Assembly (NCBI GenBank): GCA_030035585.1
Contig: CM057475.1
Location: 5,899,501 to 5,963,500, forward strand
Length of the DNA: 64,000 bases
Direction of reading: 5' to 3'
From: Dugong dugon
Taxonomy: Eukaryota; Chordata; Mammalia; Sirenia; Dugongidae
The notes beneath the pieces were generated by a model. It saw nothing but the letters and a program-made list of their open reading frames with translations, had not been told where the DNA came from and ran no database searches. Below, piece after piece: positions 25,750 through 36,780 of the stretch; the stretch's first letter is position 1, and each line of letters begins with the position of its first letter. Both the position numbers and the translations under genes were made by a program.

Positions 25750-26265
25750 TGTCTTAGTCATCTAGTGCTGCTCTAACAGAAATACCACAAGTGGATGGCT
25801 TTAACAAAGAGAAGTTTATTCTCTCACAGTCCAGTAGGTTACAAGTCCAAATTCAGAGCATCAGCTCCAGGGGAGCACTTTCTCTCTCTGTCAGCTCTGG
25901 AGGAAGGTCTTTGTGATGCATCAGTCTTCCCTTGGTCTGGGAGCATCTCAGCACGGGAACCTCAGGTCCAAAGGACACGCTCTGCTCCCGGCACTGCTTT
26001 CTTGGTGGTATGAGGTTCCCATTTGTCTCTGCTTGCTTCTTTCTTTTATATCTCAAAAGAGATAGACTTAAGACACTATCTAATCTTGAATACCTCATCA
26101 GTATAACTGCCACTAATCCCTCTTATTACATCACAGTGATAGAGTTTACAACACATAAGGAAATCATATCAGATTACAAAATGGTACACAATCATACAAT
26201 ACCGGGGAATCATAACCCAGCCAAGTTGACAGATATTTTTGGGGAACACAATTCAGTCCATGACA
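25750..26265 (-). mobile_element. Solo LTR with 5-bp target duplication
   Basis: A 516-bp element with TG...CA ends ('tgtcttagtcatctagtgct' to 'attcagtccatgaca') is flanked on both sides by CTTAC (25745-25749 and 26266-26270). The 5-bp duplication and the polyadenylation motif near one end fit an ERVL/MaLR-type solo LTR. It lies antisense relative to the copies at 20197 and 35615. It has no coding capacity. Confidence 0.88.
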
Positions 26266-26959
26266 CTTACTAATCTGCAGCGTACAACTGAAAACCAGGT
26301 GAAATTGTGCACTATTGTTTAGTAAGCACAATTAAACCCGTGCATACCTTGCTTATTGGGTAATCCGTCCCTGCCTCCAGGCCTTCACCCACCAGACTCC
26401 TGTAGCACCAACATCCTTTCCCTCTTGTCCAGGAAGCCCTCCCTGATATTCCTGGTCCCGTGCCCGGATTCCCCGATGGAGAGCTGACAGAAGAGTCCTC
26501 TCAAGGGCAGGCGTGGCTGTCGGGCTGTCTGGCCCTGTCTTTGGGACTGAGCCCATACAGAAAGCTCACATGGTGTGTGGGGTTTCCGGCGGCCTGTCCC
26601 GGTTTTACAGTCCGGGAAACTCAGCCCGCGGTCTCACAGCTCAGGCCGTCTAGCCACTGAGTCGGGGTCTGGATTAGATCTTTTCCCCCAAGTTCCCCGA
26701 GGATGTTCATCAAGGGTGGGGCAGACCTGCCTCCAGGAAGCCCATTTTCAACAAATGCGGACGACTTCCCGCCCCCACCGCGGAGCAGCAGGGCGCAGCT
26801 CCAGGGGAGAGCGACTGCCCGGTGGCGGACCTGTTCCTGAGAGCCCTTTAGCTCCGAGGCACAACGTGGTGCTGATTAGTCGGCCCCGCGCTGTGCCAAG
26901 TGCCTGCAGTAATTACCTTGCCCCAGGGCTCGGGGCCTCATTAAGAGAAACCTTCCCGG

Positions 26960-27260
26960 CTAGGCCTTGCTAATGGAGGAGGGAAGAGGGGAGCGGTGGG
27001 GGAAGACCCCGGAACCTAGACGTCCCATCCCGGGCCCCGGGCGCGCACTGAGCACTGCGGCCATCACCGCCAGGGGGCGCCCGAGGCCCGCCCCGGAGAA
27101 CCGCGCGAGCCCAGAGCCGGGGAACCCGCCGCTGCACCTCGGCTGGCCAAGGTCCGGCGGCCGAGCCCAGTGCAGCTGCCGCCACGGCTCCGTGGTTGCA
27201 TCGCGTCCCTCCACACCCCGGGCGCAGGTCTGGGTCTGGCCCCAGCCGGCGTTTGCTGCC
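26960..27260. promoter_or_regulatory. Orphan CpG-rich segment
   Basis: CpG dinucleotides are dense here, for example in 'tcccgggccccgggcgcgca' and the sequence after it, in contrast to the CpG-poor flanks. It lies about 15 kb upstream of the OGDHL promoter and no first exon or splice donor is evident. It could be a distal enhancer, a boundary or an unannotated promoter. Confidence 0.55.
27064..27082 (+). promoter_or_regulatory. CTCF-like binding site
   Basis: The 19 bases contain 'CCGCCAGGGGGCGCC', which matches the core of the known CTCF motif (CCASYAGRKGGCRS) at nearly every informative position. It sits in the orphan CpG-rich segment. Occupancy cannot be judged from sequence. Confidence 0.65.
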
Positions 27261-28359
27261 TGCCCTCCCTCCCTCCCTAAAGCCTGCCCTGGGACACCCC
27301 CAGCGGCCCTAAACCCACGGGAAGGGGGTTTCCTCTTGTTGCTTCTGCCTGCGCTCATCTCTTACACGCCTGTAAACTTCTTACTTATCGTTTAGGATCC
27401 CAGCCCAAAAGATCGCTTGCCCTCCACCCCACTCCGGCTTAGGGCCTCCCGAGCTTCCAGTTTCACAGACTGCTCTGCCGGCGGGCGGCCAAGGTTCCTC
27501 ACCTGGACATCCGCTGGCCACCGTGCCCTTGTCCAGGGAAAGAGAAAGGTTCGCCCACAGAATGCCTGGCCACCCGGAATCCAAACCCAGAGTGTCAGAA
27601 AAGGGAAGCGCCGCCCGTGGTGATGAGGCGGTTCCCCGAGGAGGGGGCAGCCACAGCAGGGGCAGGGGAAGGGCATGCAGGCCTCCTCGGAGGAGAGCTT
27701 CCCTTGCTGAACAGGACCCAGAAGGGCAGAAGGCTATCAGAGCCCTGGAGGCTTGCGGCAGAGGGACCTGAGAGTCCAGCCACCTGTGAGCTGTGGGTCA
27801 GGGGTGTGTGGGGCCAGGCACGGATCTGCAAATGCCTAAGCCTGAACCGGGATGTTGTTTCCTTCCTTCTAATAACCGGCCTGTGACCTCCCCTAGGAGC
27901 TTGCTCAGTGAGGTGGGAGGCCTGGGTTGCGGCAGGAGGGGAGGAGGCTGCGGGCGAACTTGCATCAGTACCCTGTTGCCTCCAAACCGAGCCACAGCAA
28001 TCTCCATGCCCCACCCCATCCCACTGTGGATAAGAGGAAAAGGCAAGGCATGGTGCAGAGAGCTGGCAGACAGCAGGGCTTCTAGCTCTGCCTTGTCCTC
28101 TGGAGTTTGGGGGGCCAAAGCCCAATGCTGGGGGGAGGTGAGGCAGCTGGGAGGCGGCTGTGGTGTGGGAAGTTAGTCCAAGTGCCTCTGGGATCCTGGG
28201 TGGAGCTGACCTCCCCAGGCTCTTTACCCCGCTCAGCATATCTCACAGGCTTATCAGAGGAGGCTGTGCTGCACTTTGGGGGCACCCACAGATGATTTTC
28301 ATATGCTGAACCTCTTGGAACAAGTATTTTCTTAAAGTGGTAAAAGTTCCCCTTTCAGT

Positions 28360-28502
28360 TTCTTTTTGGGGTGATGAAAATGTTCTGAAATGGTTTGTGG
28401 CAATGATTGTACAACTCTGAGAATATACTAAAAACCACTGAATTATCTACCTTAATTGGGTAAATTGTATAGTATGTGAATTATATAAAATAAAGCTGAT
28501 AT
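28360..28502 (+). mobile_element. Ancient L1 (L1M/L1ME-like) 3' end
   Basis: The sequence 'gtgatgaaaatgttctgaaa', then 'tgaatatactaaaaaccact' and a terminal 'ataaaataaagctg', follows the 3' end of old mammalian L1 elements. Confidence 0.8.
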
Positions 28503-28514
28503 GTAAGTTCCCCT

Positions 28515-28686
28515 TTCAGCCTAGAAATTGTTGCGATCAAGTAGTTTCTAATTCATGGTGAGCCCATGTACAGCAGAACAAAACATTACCTGGTCCTGCC
28601 CCATCCTCAGGATCATTGCCAAGTTCACTGTTACCGCCACAGTGTATTTTGAGTGCCTTCCGACTAGGGGTCATCTTCCAGCTTAT
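28515..28686 (-). mobile_element. SINE with RTE-like tail, first half
   Basis: The antisense of the SINE tail ('ctaattcatggtgagcccat') leads into the SINE body, which is interrupted by LTR sequence at 28687. The other half resumes near 30020. Confidence 0.7.
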
Positions 28687-30019
28687 CGTAGTTACCTAGT
28701 GCTGCTATAACAGAAATAACCACAAGTGGATGGCTTTAACAAAGAGAAGTTTATTCTCTCACAGTCCAGTAGGTTCCAAGTCCAAATTCAGGGCGCTGGC
28801 TCTAGGGGAAGGCTTTCTCTCCCTAGCTGCTCTGGGGGAAAGTCCTTGTCTCTTCAGCTTCTGTTTCCTGGTTCCTTGGAGATCTCCATGTGGTTTGGTA
28901 CCTATCTTTCCCCCATCTTTGCTTGCCTAATCTGCTCTTTTTATCTCTTGTAAGAGATTAACTCAAGACACTAACCCTGCCTCATTAACAGAACAAAACT
29001 CATTCCCAAATGGGATTATAACCATAGGCAGAGTTTAGGATTTTGTAAAAACGGCGTGGCAGGGACATCTGACCTCCTCATCTAACCTCACAAGAGGGAA
29101 GGAGAATCAAGATCAACAGCCCAAGGCTGCTTCCTATGAAGCAGAGGTCAGACATACCTCCCCTTTCCAACACATTTACACATTCTGACACCAACTGTCC
29201 CTCTCATGGCACTGTCTACTTCTCTGCTAGGTTTGATAATTCATTGCAATGGCCACACAGAACTCACAGACCATACTCACAGTTATGGGGGTTATTAGGG
29301 AAGTAACAGGTTACAATTCGGGATCAGAAACGACTTAGGATACAGTTCTTCTATCAGGACAGCCTCTTCCCAGCCGTGCCACAGGCAGGCCTCTCTCTGG
29401 CCCTCAGCCCCTCGGCCTGGCCTCTGTCCTGCTCAGGCAACTGTTCCAAAGCTCTTTCAGCTCTGCCAATAACTACTTAGAGGCACCCCACTCCACCAGT
29501 AAATCTTGGCCCAAAGAATCTCAGCTTTGGCTGTATGGATTGGCAAACCTAGCTCCACCAAGTGCCTGGAGGTACCCTACTCTGCCAGCAAGCCCCCTGC
29601 CTGAAGGCACTCAGCTTTCTCACTCTGTGGGCCAGGAAGGCCACCAGGCCATCTCTTGTCGATCTCCTCTGCTGCCACTGTTTCTCTGCTGCTGCTTCTC
29701 ACAGTCTTTGGTGTTAACAGCTCTCTCTCTCACTCTCCTGGTTCCAGGAGCTTCTCAGCACAGGGATGCCGGGTCCAAAGGGTGCACTCCACTCCTGGCT
29801 CTTCTTTCTTGGTGGTGATGAGATCCTCTCTTTAATGCCTCTGGGATGGCAAAACTGACCAATGGCCTCATTAGGGTTCCATACACCTCATTTGCATAGT
29901 CTGACCCAGTCATTTGGTGGGAGTTACAAAGACTATGGCTAGAAGGGCCGTATTAAGTAATTCACTGCACTGCAGACTTACAACACATATTTTTGGGGGA
30001 CACAATTCAATCCATAACA
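28687..30019 (-). mobile_element. Composite LTR block
   Basis: The left part (28687 to about 29130) matches the solo LTR family of 25750 ('aagtggatggctttaacaaa', 'agagaagtttattctctcac'). The middle (about 29165-29700) looks like a different ERVL-type LTR ('tgataattcattgcaatggc'). The right part (about 29740-30019) returns to the first family, ending 'cacaattcaatccataacac'. The block splits a SINE. It has no coding capacity. Confidence 0.65.
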
Positions 30020-30250
30020 CAGCACTATATTGAACAATATTCTGTTGTGATCCACAAGGTTTTCACTAGGTAATATTCAGAAGTAGATCGCCAGGCCTTT
30101 CTTCCCAGTCTGGCTTAGTCTGGAAACTCCTCTGAAACTTGTCCACCATGAGTAACCTGATGTTTGAAGTATTGGTAGCATAGCTTCTAGCATCACAGCA
30201 ACAGACAAGCCACTACAGAATGACAAAGTGGCAGATGGGTGGTGAAACCT
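30020..30250 (-). mobile_element. SINE with RTE-like tail, second half
   Basis: The antisense SINE body resumes with 'gttttcactaggtaatattc' and 'tagcatcacagcaacagac', ending near 'agatgggtggtgaa'. It is the counterpart of the + strand copy at 48775. Confidence 0.7.
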
Positions 30251-30255
30251 AGAAA

Positions 30256-30488
30256 TTGTTGTTAGTTGCTGTCAAGTTGGATCTGACTCATGGTGACCCT
30301 GTGTGTAACAGAATGAAATGTTGCCCAGTCCAGCGCTGTCTTCACTGTTGTGGCTACTGTGTCAATCTATCTCATTAAGGGTTTCCCTCTTTTTGGATGA
30401 ACCTTCACTTTACCAACAATGATGTCCTTTTCCAGCTACTGGTCTTTCCTAATGATGTGTCCAAAATAAGTGAACTGAAGTCTCTCCA
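30256..30488 (-). mobile_element. RTE-type LINE 3' end, antisense
   Basis: The sequence 'ttgttgttagttgctgtcaa' followed by 'gtgtcaatctatctcattaa' and 'gatgtccttttccagctact' is the reverse complement of the RTE 3' end at 12540-12790. Confidence 0.85.
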
Positions 30489-31460
30489 TCCTAGATCCAC
30501 ACAAATAAGCCCAACTTATTTTTGACCAAGGTGCAAGAACAATTCAATGGCGGAAAGATGGTCTTTTCAATAAATGGTGCTAGAGCAAGTGGACATTTAT
30601 CTGCAGAAATGAACCTTAAGCTAAGTCTCACACCTTATACAAAATTAACTCAAAATGGATCATGGACTTAAATGTACAATGTAAATCTATAAAACTACTA
30701 GGAAAAAAATACAGGAGAAGATCTTTAGGATATAGGGCTTGACAAAGAGTTCTTAGACTTGCCCCCAAAAGCAGACCCATAACATAAAAAAATCAGTAAA
30801 TTGGACTTCATCAAAATTTAAAACTTTGCTCAGTGACAGATCCTATAAAGAGGATGAAAAGACAAGCTACTGACTGGTAGAAAATATTTGCAAACCACAT
30901 ATCCAATCAAAGACTACTATCTAGAATATAAAAAGAACTTTCAAAACTCAACAGTAAAAAAAACAAACAATTCAACCAGAAAATGGGCAAAAAGACATGA
31001 AGAGACATTTTACTTAAAAGGATATACAGATGGCAAATAAGCACGTAAAAAAGGTTCAACCTCATTAGCCATCAGATAAACGCAAATTAAAGCCACAATG
31101 AGATATCACTATACACCAACTAAAATGACTGAAATAACAACTACTGGCAAAACCAAATTCTGGCAAGGGTATGCAGAAATTGGATCACTCATACATTGCT
31201 GGTGGGAAAATAGTAAAGCCACTCTGAAAAATAATTTTGGCATTTTCTTTAAAAACTAAGAATACAACTACCATGTGACCCAGCAACTATACTCCCGGAC
31301 ATTTATTCTAAAGAAATGAAGACATATGTTCATACAAAACACTGTACATGAATGTTCATAGCAGCTTTATTCATGATAGCTCAAAACTGGAAGCAACTCA
31401 GATGTCCTTCCATGGATGAATGGTCAAAAGATACAAACTTTGGTACTTTCATATCATAGA
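30489..31460 (+). mobile_element. Ancient L1 (L1M-like) ORF2 C-terminal part
   Basis: The order of conserved L1 stretches is clear: 'aaaatggatcatggacttaa', 'aaaatgggcaaaaagacatg', 'gccacaatgagatatcacta', 'tacattgctggtgggaaaat' and 'atgttcatagcagctttatt'. Many stops show it is dead. It is cut by a SINE at about 31461. Confidence 0.88.
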
Positions 31461-31762
31461 ATACATGTTATTGTTAGCTGTTGTGGGGTCTGTCCCCAGC
31501 CCATGGTGACCCCATGCACAACTAAACATACCTTGTCCTGTGCCATCCCCATGGTGGGTTGTACAGATTGGACCATTGTGATCCATCGTGATCCATCGGA
31601 TTTTCATTGACTGATTTTTGGAAGTAGATTGCCATGCCTTTCTTCCTAGTCTATCTTAGTCTGGAAGTTCTGCTGAAACCTGTTCAGCATCATAGCAACA
31701 TGCAAGCCTCCACTGACAGAGGGAAGGTGGTGGCTATGCATGAGATGCATTGACCGGAAATC
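31461..31762 (-). mobile_element. tRNA-derived SINE with RTE tail, antisense
   Basis: The antisense of the RTE-type tail ('cccatggtgaccccatgcac') is followed by the same body as the copy at 35078 ('cctttcttcctagtctatct') and a truncated tRNA-Gly-like head near 31740-31762. Confidence 0.75.
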
Positions 31763-34365
31763 ATCAAAAAGAACATTTCAAGATCAGTCCTGAAGTACTA
31801 TGCTGTCAGTGACAGGATAACATCCATACGCCTACAAGGAAGACCAGTTAATAAGATTAGTATTCACATTTAAGCACCAACCACCAATGACAAAGATGAT
31901 GACATTGAAGATTTTTACCAGCTACTGCAGTCTGAAATTGATCAAACATGCAATCAAGATGCATTGATAACTACTAGGGATTGGAATGCAAAAGTTGGAA
32001 ACAAGGAAGAAGGATCTATAGTTGGAAAACATGGCCTTGGTGATAAAAATGATGCTGGAGATCACATGATAGAATTTTGCAAGACCAATGACTTTTTCAT
32101 TGCAAATACCTTTTTTCAACAACATAATCTGCGACTGTACACGTGGACCTCACTGGATGGAAAACACAAGAATCAAATTTACTACATCTGTGGAAAGAAG
32201 CGATGGAGAAGCTCAATATCATCAGTCAGAACAAGGCCAGGGGCCAACTGTGGAACAGACTATCAATTACTCCTATGCAAGTTCAAGTTAAGTTGAAGAA
32301 AATTAAAACAAATCCAAGAGAGCCAAAATATGACCTTGAGTGTATCCCACCTGAATTTAGAGACCATCTCAAGAACAGATTTGATGCATTGAACACTAAT
32401 GACCAAAGACCAGATGAGTCATGGGATGACATTAAGAACAGCATGCTTGAAAGACAAAAGGTCATTAAAAAGACAGGAAAGAAAGTAAAGACCAAAATGA
32501 ATGTCAGAAAAGACTCTGAAACTTGCTCTTGAATATCAAGTAGCTAAATCGAAGAGAAGAAATGATGAAGTAAAAGAGCTGAAAAGAATATTTCAAAGGG
32601 TGACTTGAGAAGACAAAATTAAGTATTATAATGAAATGTGCAAAGATCTGGAGTTAGAAAACCAAGAGAAGAACACACTTGGCATTTCTCAAGCTGAAAG
32701 AACTGAAGAGAAAATTCAAGCCTCGAATTGCAGTATTGAACGATTCTATGGGGAAAATATTGAACGACGCAGGAAGCATCAAAAGAAGATGGAAAGACTA
32801 TACAGAGTCACTATACCAAAAAGAATTAGATAACATTCAACCATTTCAGGAGGTAGTATATGATTAAGAACCAATGGTGCTGAAGGAAGAAGTCCAAGCT
32901 GCACTTAAGGTATTGGCGAAAAACAAGGCTCCAGGAATTGAAGGAATACCAACTGAGATGTTTCAACAAAAAGATGCAGTGCTGGAGGTGTTCAGTCATC
33001 TATGTCAAGAAAATTGGAAGACAGCTACCTGGCCAACTTACTGGAAGAGATCTATATTTGTACTCATTCCAAAGAAAGGTGATCCCACAGAATGCAGAAA
33101 TTATTGAATAATATCATTAATATCACACACAAGTAAAATTTTGCTGAAGATAATTCAAAAGTGGTTGCAGTAGTACATCCAGAGGGAACTGCCAGAAGTT
33201 CAAGCTGGATTCAGAAGAGGACTTGGAACAAGGGATATCATTGCTGATGTCAGATGGATCTTGGCTGAAACAGAGAATACCAGAAAGAGGTTTACCTGTT
33301 TTATTGACTATGCAAAGGCATTCAGTTGTATGGATCATAACAAATTATGGATAACATTGTGAAGAATGGGAATTCCAGAAAACTTAATTGTGCTCATGAG
33401 GAACCTGTACATAGACTAAGAGGCAGTCGTTCAAACAGAACAAGGGGACACTGCATGGTTTAAAGTCAGGAAAAGTGTGTGTCAAGGTTGTATCCTTTCA
33501 CCATACTTATTCAATCTGTATGCTGAGCAAATAATTTGAGAAGCTGGACTATACGAAGAAGCATGTGGCATCGGGATTGGAGGGAGACTCATTAAAAACC
33601 TGTGATATGCAGGTGATACAACCTTGCTTGCTGAAAGTGAAGAGGACTTGAAGCACTTACTTATGAAGATTAAGGACTACAACCTTTAGCATGGATTGCA
33701 CCTCAACATGTAGAGACAAAAATCCTCATAACTGGACCAATAAGCAACATCATGATAAAGGGAGAAAGTATTGAGGTTGTCAAGGATTTCATTTTACTTG
33801 GATCCACAACAGACACCCATGCAAGCAGAAGTCAGGAAATCAAATGACATACTGCATTGGGCGAATCTGCTGCAAAAGACCTCTTTAAAGTGTTAAAAAG
33901 CAAAGATTTCACTTTGAGAACTAAAGTGTGCCTGACCTAAGCCATGGTATTTTCAGTTGCCTCATATGAATGTGAAAACTGGACACTGAGTAAGGATTGA
34001 TGCCTTTGGATTATGGTGTTGGTGAAGAATATTGAACAGACCATGGACTGGCAGAACGAACAAATCTATCTTGGAAGAAGTGCAGTCAGAATGCTCCTTA
34101 GAAGTGAGGATGGTGAGACTTCGTCTCATGTAGTTTGGACATGTTATCAGGAGGGACCTGTCCCTGGAGAAAGACATCATACTTGGTAGAGGGTCACTGA
34201 AAAAGAGGAAGGCCCTCAACGAGATGGACTGACACATTGGCTGCAACAATGGGCTCAAGCATAACAACGGTTGTGAGGATGGCGCAGGACTGGGCAATGT
34301 TTGGTTCTGTTGTACACAGGGTCATTGTGAGTAGGAACTGACTCAACGGACCTACCAATAACAGT
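31763..34365 (+). mobile_element. RTE-type LINE, long but broken copy
   Basis: This 2.6 kb copy covers part of the endonuclease domain ('RDWNAKVGN' at about 31977, the RTE counterpart of GDFN), the linker, and the reverse transcriptase ('NKAPGIEGIPTEMF' at about 32925, 'VLIPKKGDP' at about 33060, 'FIDYAKAF' at about 33299). It ends in the RTE 3' UTR. Frame changes occur near 32290, 32530, 32830 and 33107, so no full protein is possible. The 5' end is missing. Confidence 0.9.
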
Positions 34366-34375
34366 TGGAGAATGT

Positions 34376-34575
34376 GTCCCTGGGTGGTGCAAACAGTTAA
34401 AGTGTTTGATGGCTAACTGAAAATTTGGGGGTTTGAGTCCACCCAGAGGCACCTCAGAAGAAAGTCCTGGCGATCTACTTGCCAAAAAATCAGCCAGTGA
34501 AAACCCTCTGGAGCACAGTTCTACTCTGACACATGGGGTCACCATGAGTTGGAATCCACTCGATGACAACTATTA
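34376..34575 (+). mobile_element. AfroSINE, longer subtype
   Basis: The head 'ccctgggtggtgcaaacagt', the body 'ccacccagaggcacctcaga' and the tail 'catgagttggaatccactcg' match the longer AfroSINE subtype also seen at 38379, 49153 and 59510. Confidence 0.88.
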
Positions 34576-34740
34576 CTGGTCTGAGAGGGTAAGTGGCGCC
34601 ACCTCGTCCCTCCAGAGGAGGACAGCTTCCAGTGTGCAGAAGCCCTCAGCCAGGAGAAAGGATAAGCAAATACACAGCTGGAATTGAGGGGGAAACCTGG
34701 AGTTCTGAGTCCTCAAATCAAGGAATAAGCCCCCAAGCAA
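34576..34740. other. Unassigned sequence
   Basis: A short non-repetitive stretch between a SINE and an old L1. Nothing recognised. Confidence 0.4.
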
Positions 34741-35614
34741 GAACGTAAATTACTATGTCAAAAGTCTCCATAAACAAAGTTGAAAGACAAGCAACAGACT
34801 GGGAGAAATATTTGCAATATTTATGACATACAAAGTTTTATTATCCAGAACATATTCAGAGTTTATGTGAATCAATAAGAAAAATGTAACTTCATTTATA
34901 ATTAGTTTTAATGCAAATTAAAACTAAATAAGATTTTTTTTACACCTATCAGATTGACACAAATTAAAAAGACTGATAATAACAAGTCTTGGCAAGGATG
35001 TAAGGAAATGGGAACTCAAATGCTAATGGGGAGGCAAAAATTGGGATGGTCTTGCTGAGAACAGTCCTTTTAAAATAGTGTTATTGTTATCTGCCTTCGA
35101 GTCAGCCCCTGACTCATGGTGACCCCATGCACAACGGGATTAGATCATTGTGATCATAGGGTTTTCATTAGCTAATTTTTTGGAAGTAGACCACCAGGCC
35201 TTTCTTCCTAGTCTGCCTAGTCTGGAAGCTCCACCGAAACTTTTTCAGCATCACAGCAACACATAAGCCTCTTCTGATGGACAGGTGGTGACTGTGCTTG
35301 AGGTGCATTGGCTAGGAATTGAACCCAGGTCTTCCACATGGAAGGCAAGAATCCTACCACTGAATCACCAATGCCCCTTTTAAAATATAAAATATGCATG
35401 TCATTTGACCCAGTGTTACACTACTTCTAAGATTTGAATCCTACAGAAATAGTTGTACATATGCTAAAACACATGCAGACAATGATTTTATTTTTGCTGT
35501 TGTACAAAAATTAAAAAAGAAAGTAAATATCCATTTCATGGGGGAGAAGTCTAATACTGTCATTGTGCACCTCTACAATAAATACAATACACCCATTACA
35601 AAGAAAAAGGGGTA
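34741..35614 (+). mobile_element. Ancient L1 (L1M-like), split by a SINE
   Basis: L1 ORF2 C-terminal sequence is visible ('gaaagacaagcaacagactg', 'aataacaagtcttggcaagg', 'tcatttgacccagtgttaca'). A SINE at 35078-35375 interrupts it with a 12-bp target duplication, and an LTR inserts at 35615. The L1 appears to resume to about 36190. Confidence 0.8.
35078..35375 (-). mobile_element. tRNA-Gly-derived SINE with RTE tail
   Basis: On the minus strand, the 71 bases from 35375 down to 35305 read as a tRNA-Gly-like sequence: 'gcattggtgattcagtggta' at the start, an intact box B 'ggttcaattcc', and acceptor pairing to 'ccaatgc'. A SINE body and an RTE-like tail follow. The element is flanked by a perfect 12-bp duplication, CCTTTTAAAATA (35066-35077 and 35376-35387). 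Confidence 0.85.
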
Positions 35615-36136
35615 TTTTATGGATTGAATTGTCCCCCCAAAGTGTGTGTTAACTTGGCTAGTCCATGATTCCCAGTATTGTGTGATTGTCCATCCTTTGT
35701 CATCTGACGTGGTTTTCCTATGTGTTGTAAATCCTACCTCTATGATGTTAATGAGGCAGGATTAAAGGCAGTTATGTTAATGAGGAAGGACTCAATCTAC
35801 AAGATTAGGTTGTATCTTGAGTCAATCTCTTCTGAGATATAGAAGAGAGAAGCAAGCAGAGAGACAGCGGGACCTGCTACCACCAAGAATGAAGAACCAG
35901 GAGGGGAGCGTGTCCTTTGGACCTGGGGTCCCTGTGCTGAGAAGCTCCCAGACCAGGCAAAGACTGATGAAAAGGACCTTCCCCTAGAGCTGACAGAGAA
36001 AGAGAAAGCCTTCCCCTGGAGCTGGCATCCTGAATTCAGACTTCCAGCCTCCTAGACCGTGAGAGAATAAATTTCTCTTTATTAAAGCCATCCACTTGTG
36101 GCATTTCTGTTAGAGCAGCACTAGATCACTAAGACA
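35615..36136 (+). mobile_element. Solo LTR, MaLR/ERVL-like
   Basis: The element runs from 'ttttatggattgaattgtcc' to 'agatcactaagaca', with the family hallmark 'gccatccacttgtggcattt' and an 'aataaatttctc' polyadenylation region near 36066. It belongs to the same family as the copies at 20197, 25750 and 51503. I could not find a clean target duplication. Confidence 0.82.
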
Positions 36137-36230
36137 AGGTGCTATGTGGACTGAGATTAAAATAAAGATCTCCAAGACCAAGAAAAAAAGAAGTAAGTCT
36201 TGGAATTATATTCTAGTATGACCCATTTTG

Positions 36231-36392
36231 GAGTCCTGGTGGCACAGTGGTTAAGAGCTTGGCTTCTAACCAAAAGGTCAGCAGTTTGAATCTACCAGCC
36301 ACTCCTTGGAAACCCTATGGGGCAGTTCTACTCTGTCCTTTAGGGTTGCTATGAGTCGGAATCAACTAATTGGCAATGGGTTTTAATGGGTG
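36231..36392 (+). mobile_element. AfroSINE
   Basis: A near-complete short AfroSINE: 'gagtcctggtggcacagtgg' head, 'accaaaaggtcagcagtttg', 'ccctatggggcagttctact' and the tail 'gagtcggaatcaactaattg'. Confidence 0.93.
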
Positions 36393-36429
36393 ACCCATTT
36401 TCTGTTTTTATAAGTGCGTATTTGTACAA

Positions 36430-36780
36430 ACTGGGGGACAGTGGTGGTTCAGTCATAGAATTCTTGCTTTCCACTCGGGAGACCTGGGTTCAATTCCCAG
36501 CGAGTGCACCTCATTCGCAGCCATCACCTGTCTGTCAGTGGAGGTTTGTGTGTTACTATGAAGCTGAACAGGTTTCAGTGGAGCTTTCAGACTAAGATGG
36601 ACTAGAAAGAAAGGCATGGCAATCTACTCCCCCCAAAAATCAGCCAATAAAAACCCCATGGATCACAACAGTCTGATCCACAACCGATCATAGATGGCAC
36701 AGGACCAGGCAGTGTTTAGTCCTGTTGTGCATGGGGTCACCATGAGTCAAGGGCTGACTCAATGGCAGCTAACAACAACG
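36430..36780 (+). mobile_element. tRNA-Gly-derived SINE with RTE tail
   Basis: The head reads like tRNA-Gly ('gtggtggttcagtcatagaa', box B 'ggttcaattcc'). The body 'cagactaagatggactagaa' follows, and the tail 'catggggtcaccatgagtca' plus 'ctaacaacaac' is that of RTE. It is the sense-strand counterpart of the element at 35078. Confidence 0.85.

Larger units (their letters stand above)
26271..28359. other. Unique GC-rich region upstream of OGDHL
   Basis: No exon I can support is present, although several ORFs of 60-214 codons are open on both strands because stops are rare in GC-rich DNA. Positions 26370-26470 weakly resemble an old L2 fragment. The CpG-rich core is listed separately. The stretch may be regulatory. 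Confidence 0.4.

Noticed and set aside
26575..28285. Several 100-214 codon ORFs in the CpG-rich region, which might suggest a gene
   Set aside because: They overlap on both strands, contain no domain I recognise, and lack a coherent set of splice sites. Rare stop codons in GC-rich DNA explain them.
32143..32532. A possible host gene from the 129-codon ORF
   Set aside because: It is the linker region of an RTE-type LINE, in order with the endonuclease before it and the reverse transcriptase after it.
35305..35375. A functional tRNA-Gly gene on the minus strand
   Set aside because: It continues directly into a SINE body and RTE-like tail, has mismatches to tRNA-Gly, lacks a T-run terminator after the tRNA part and is flanked by a target-site duplication. 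It is a SINE head.
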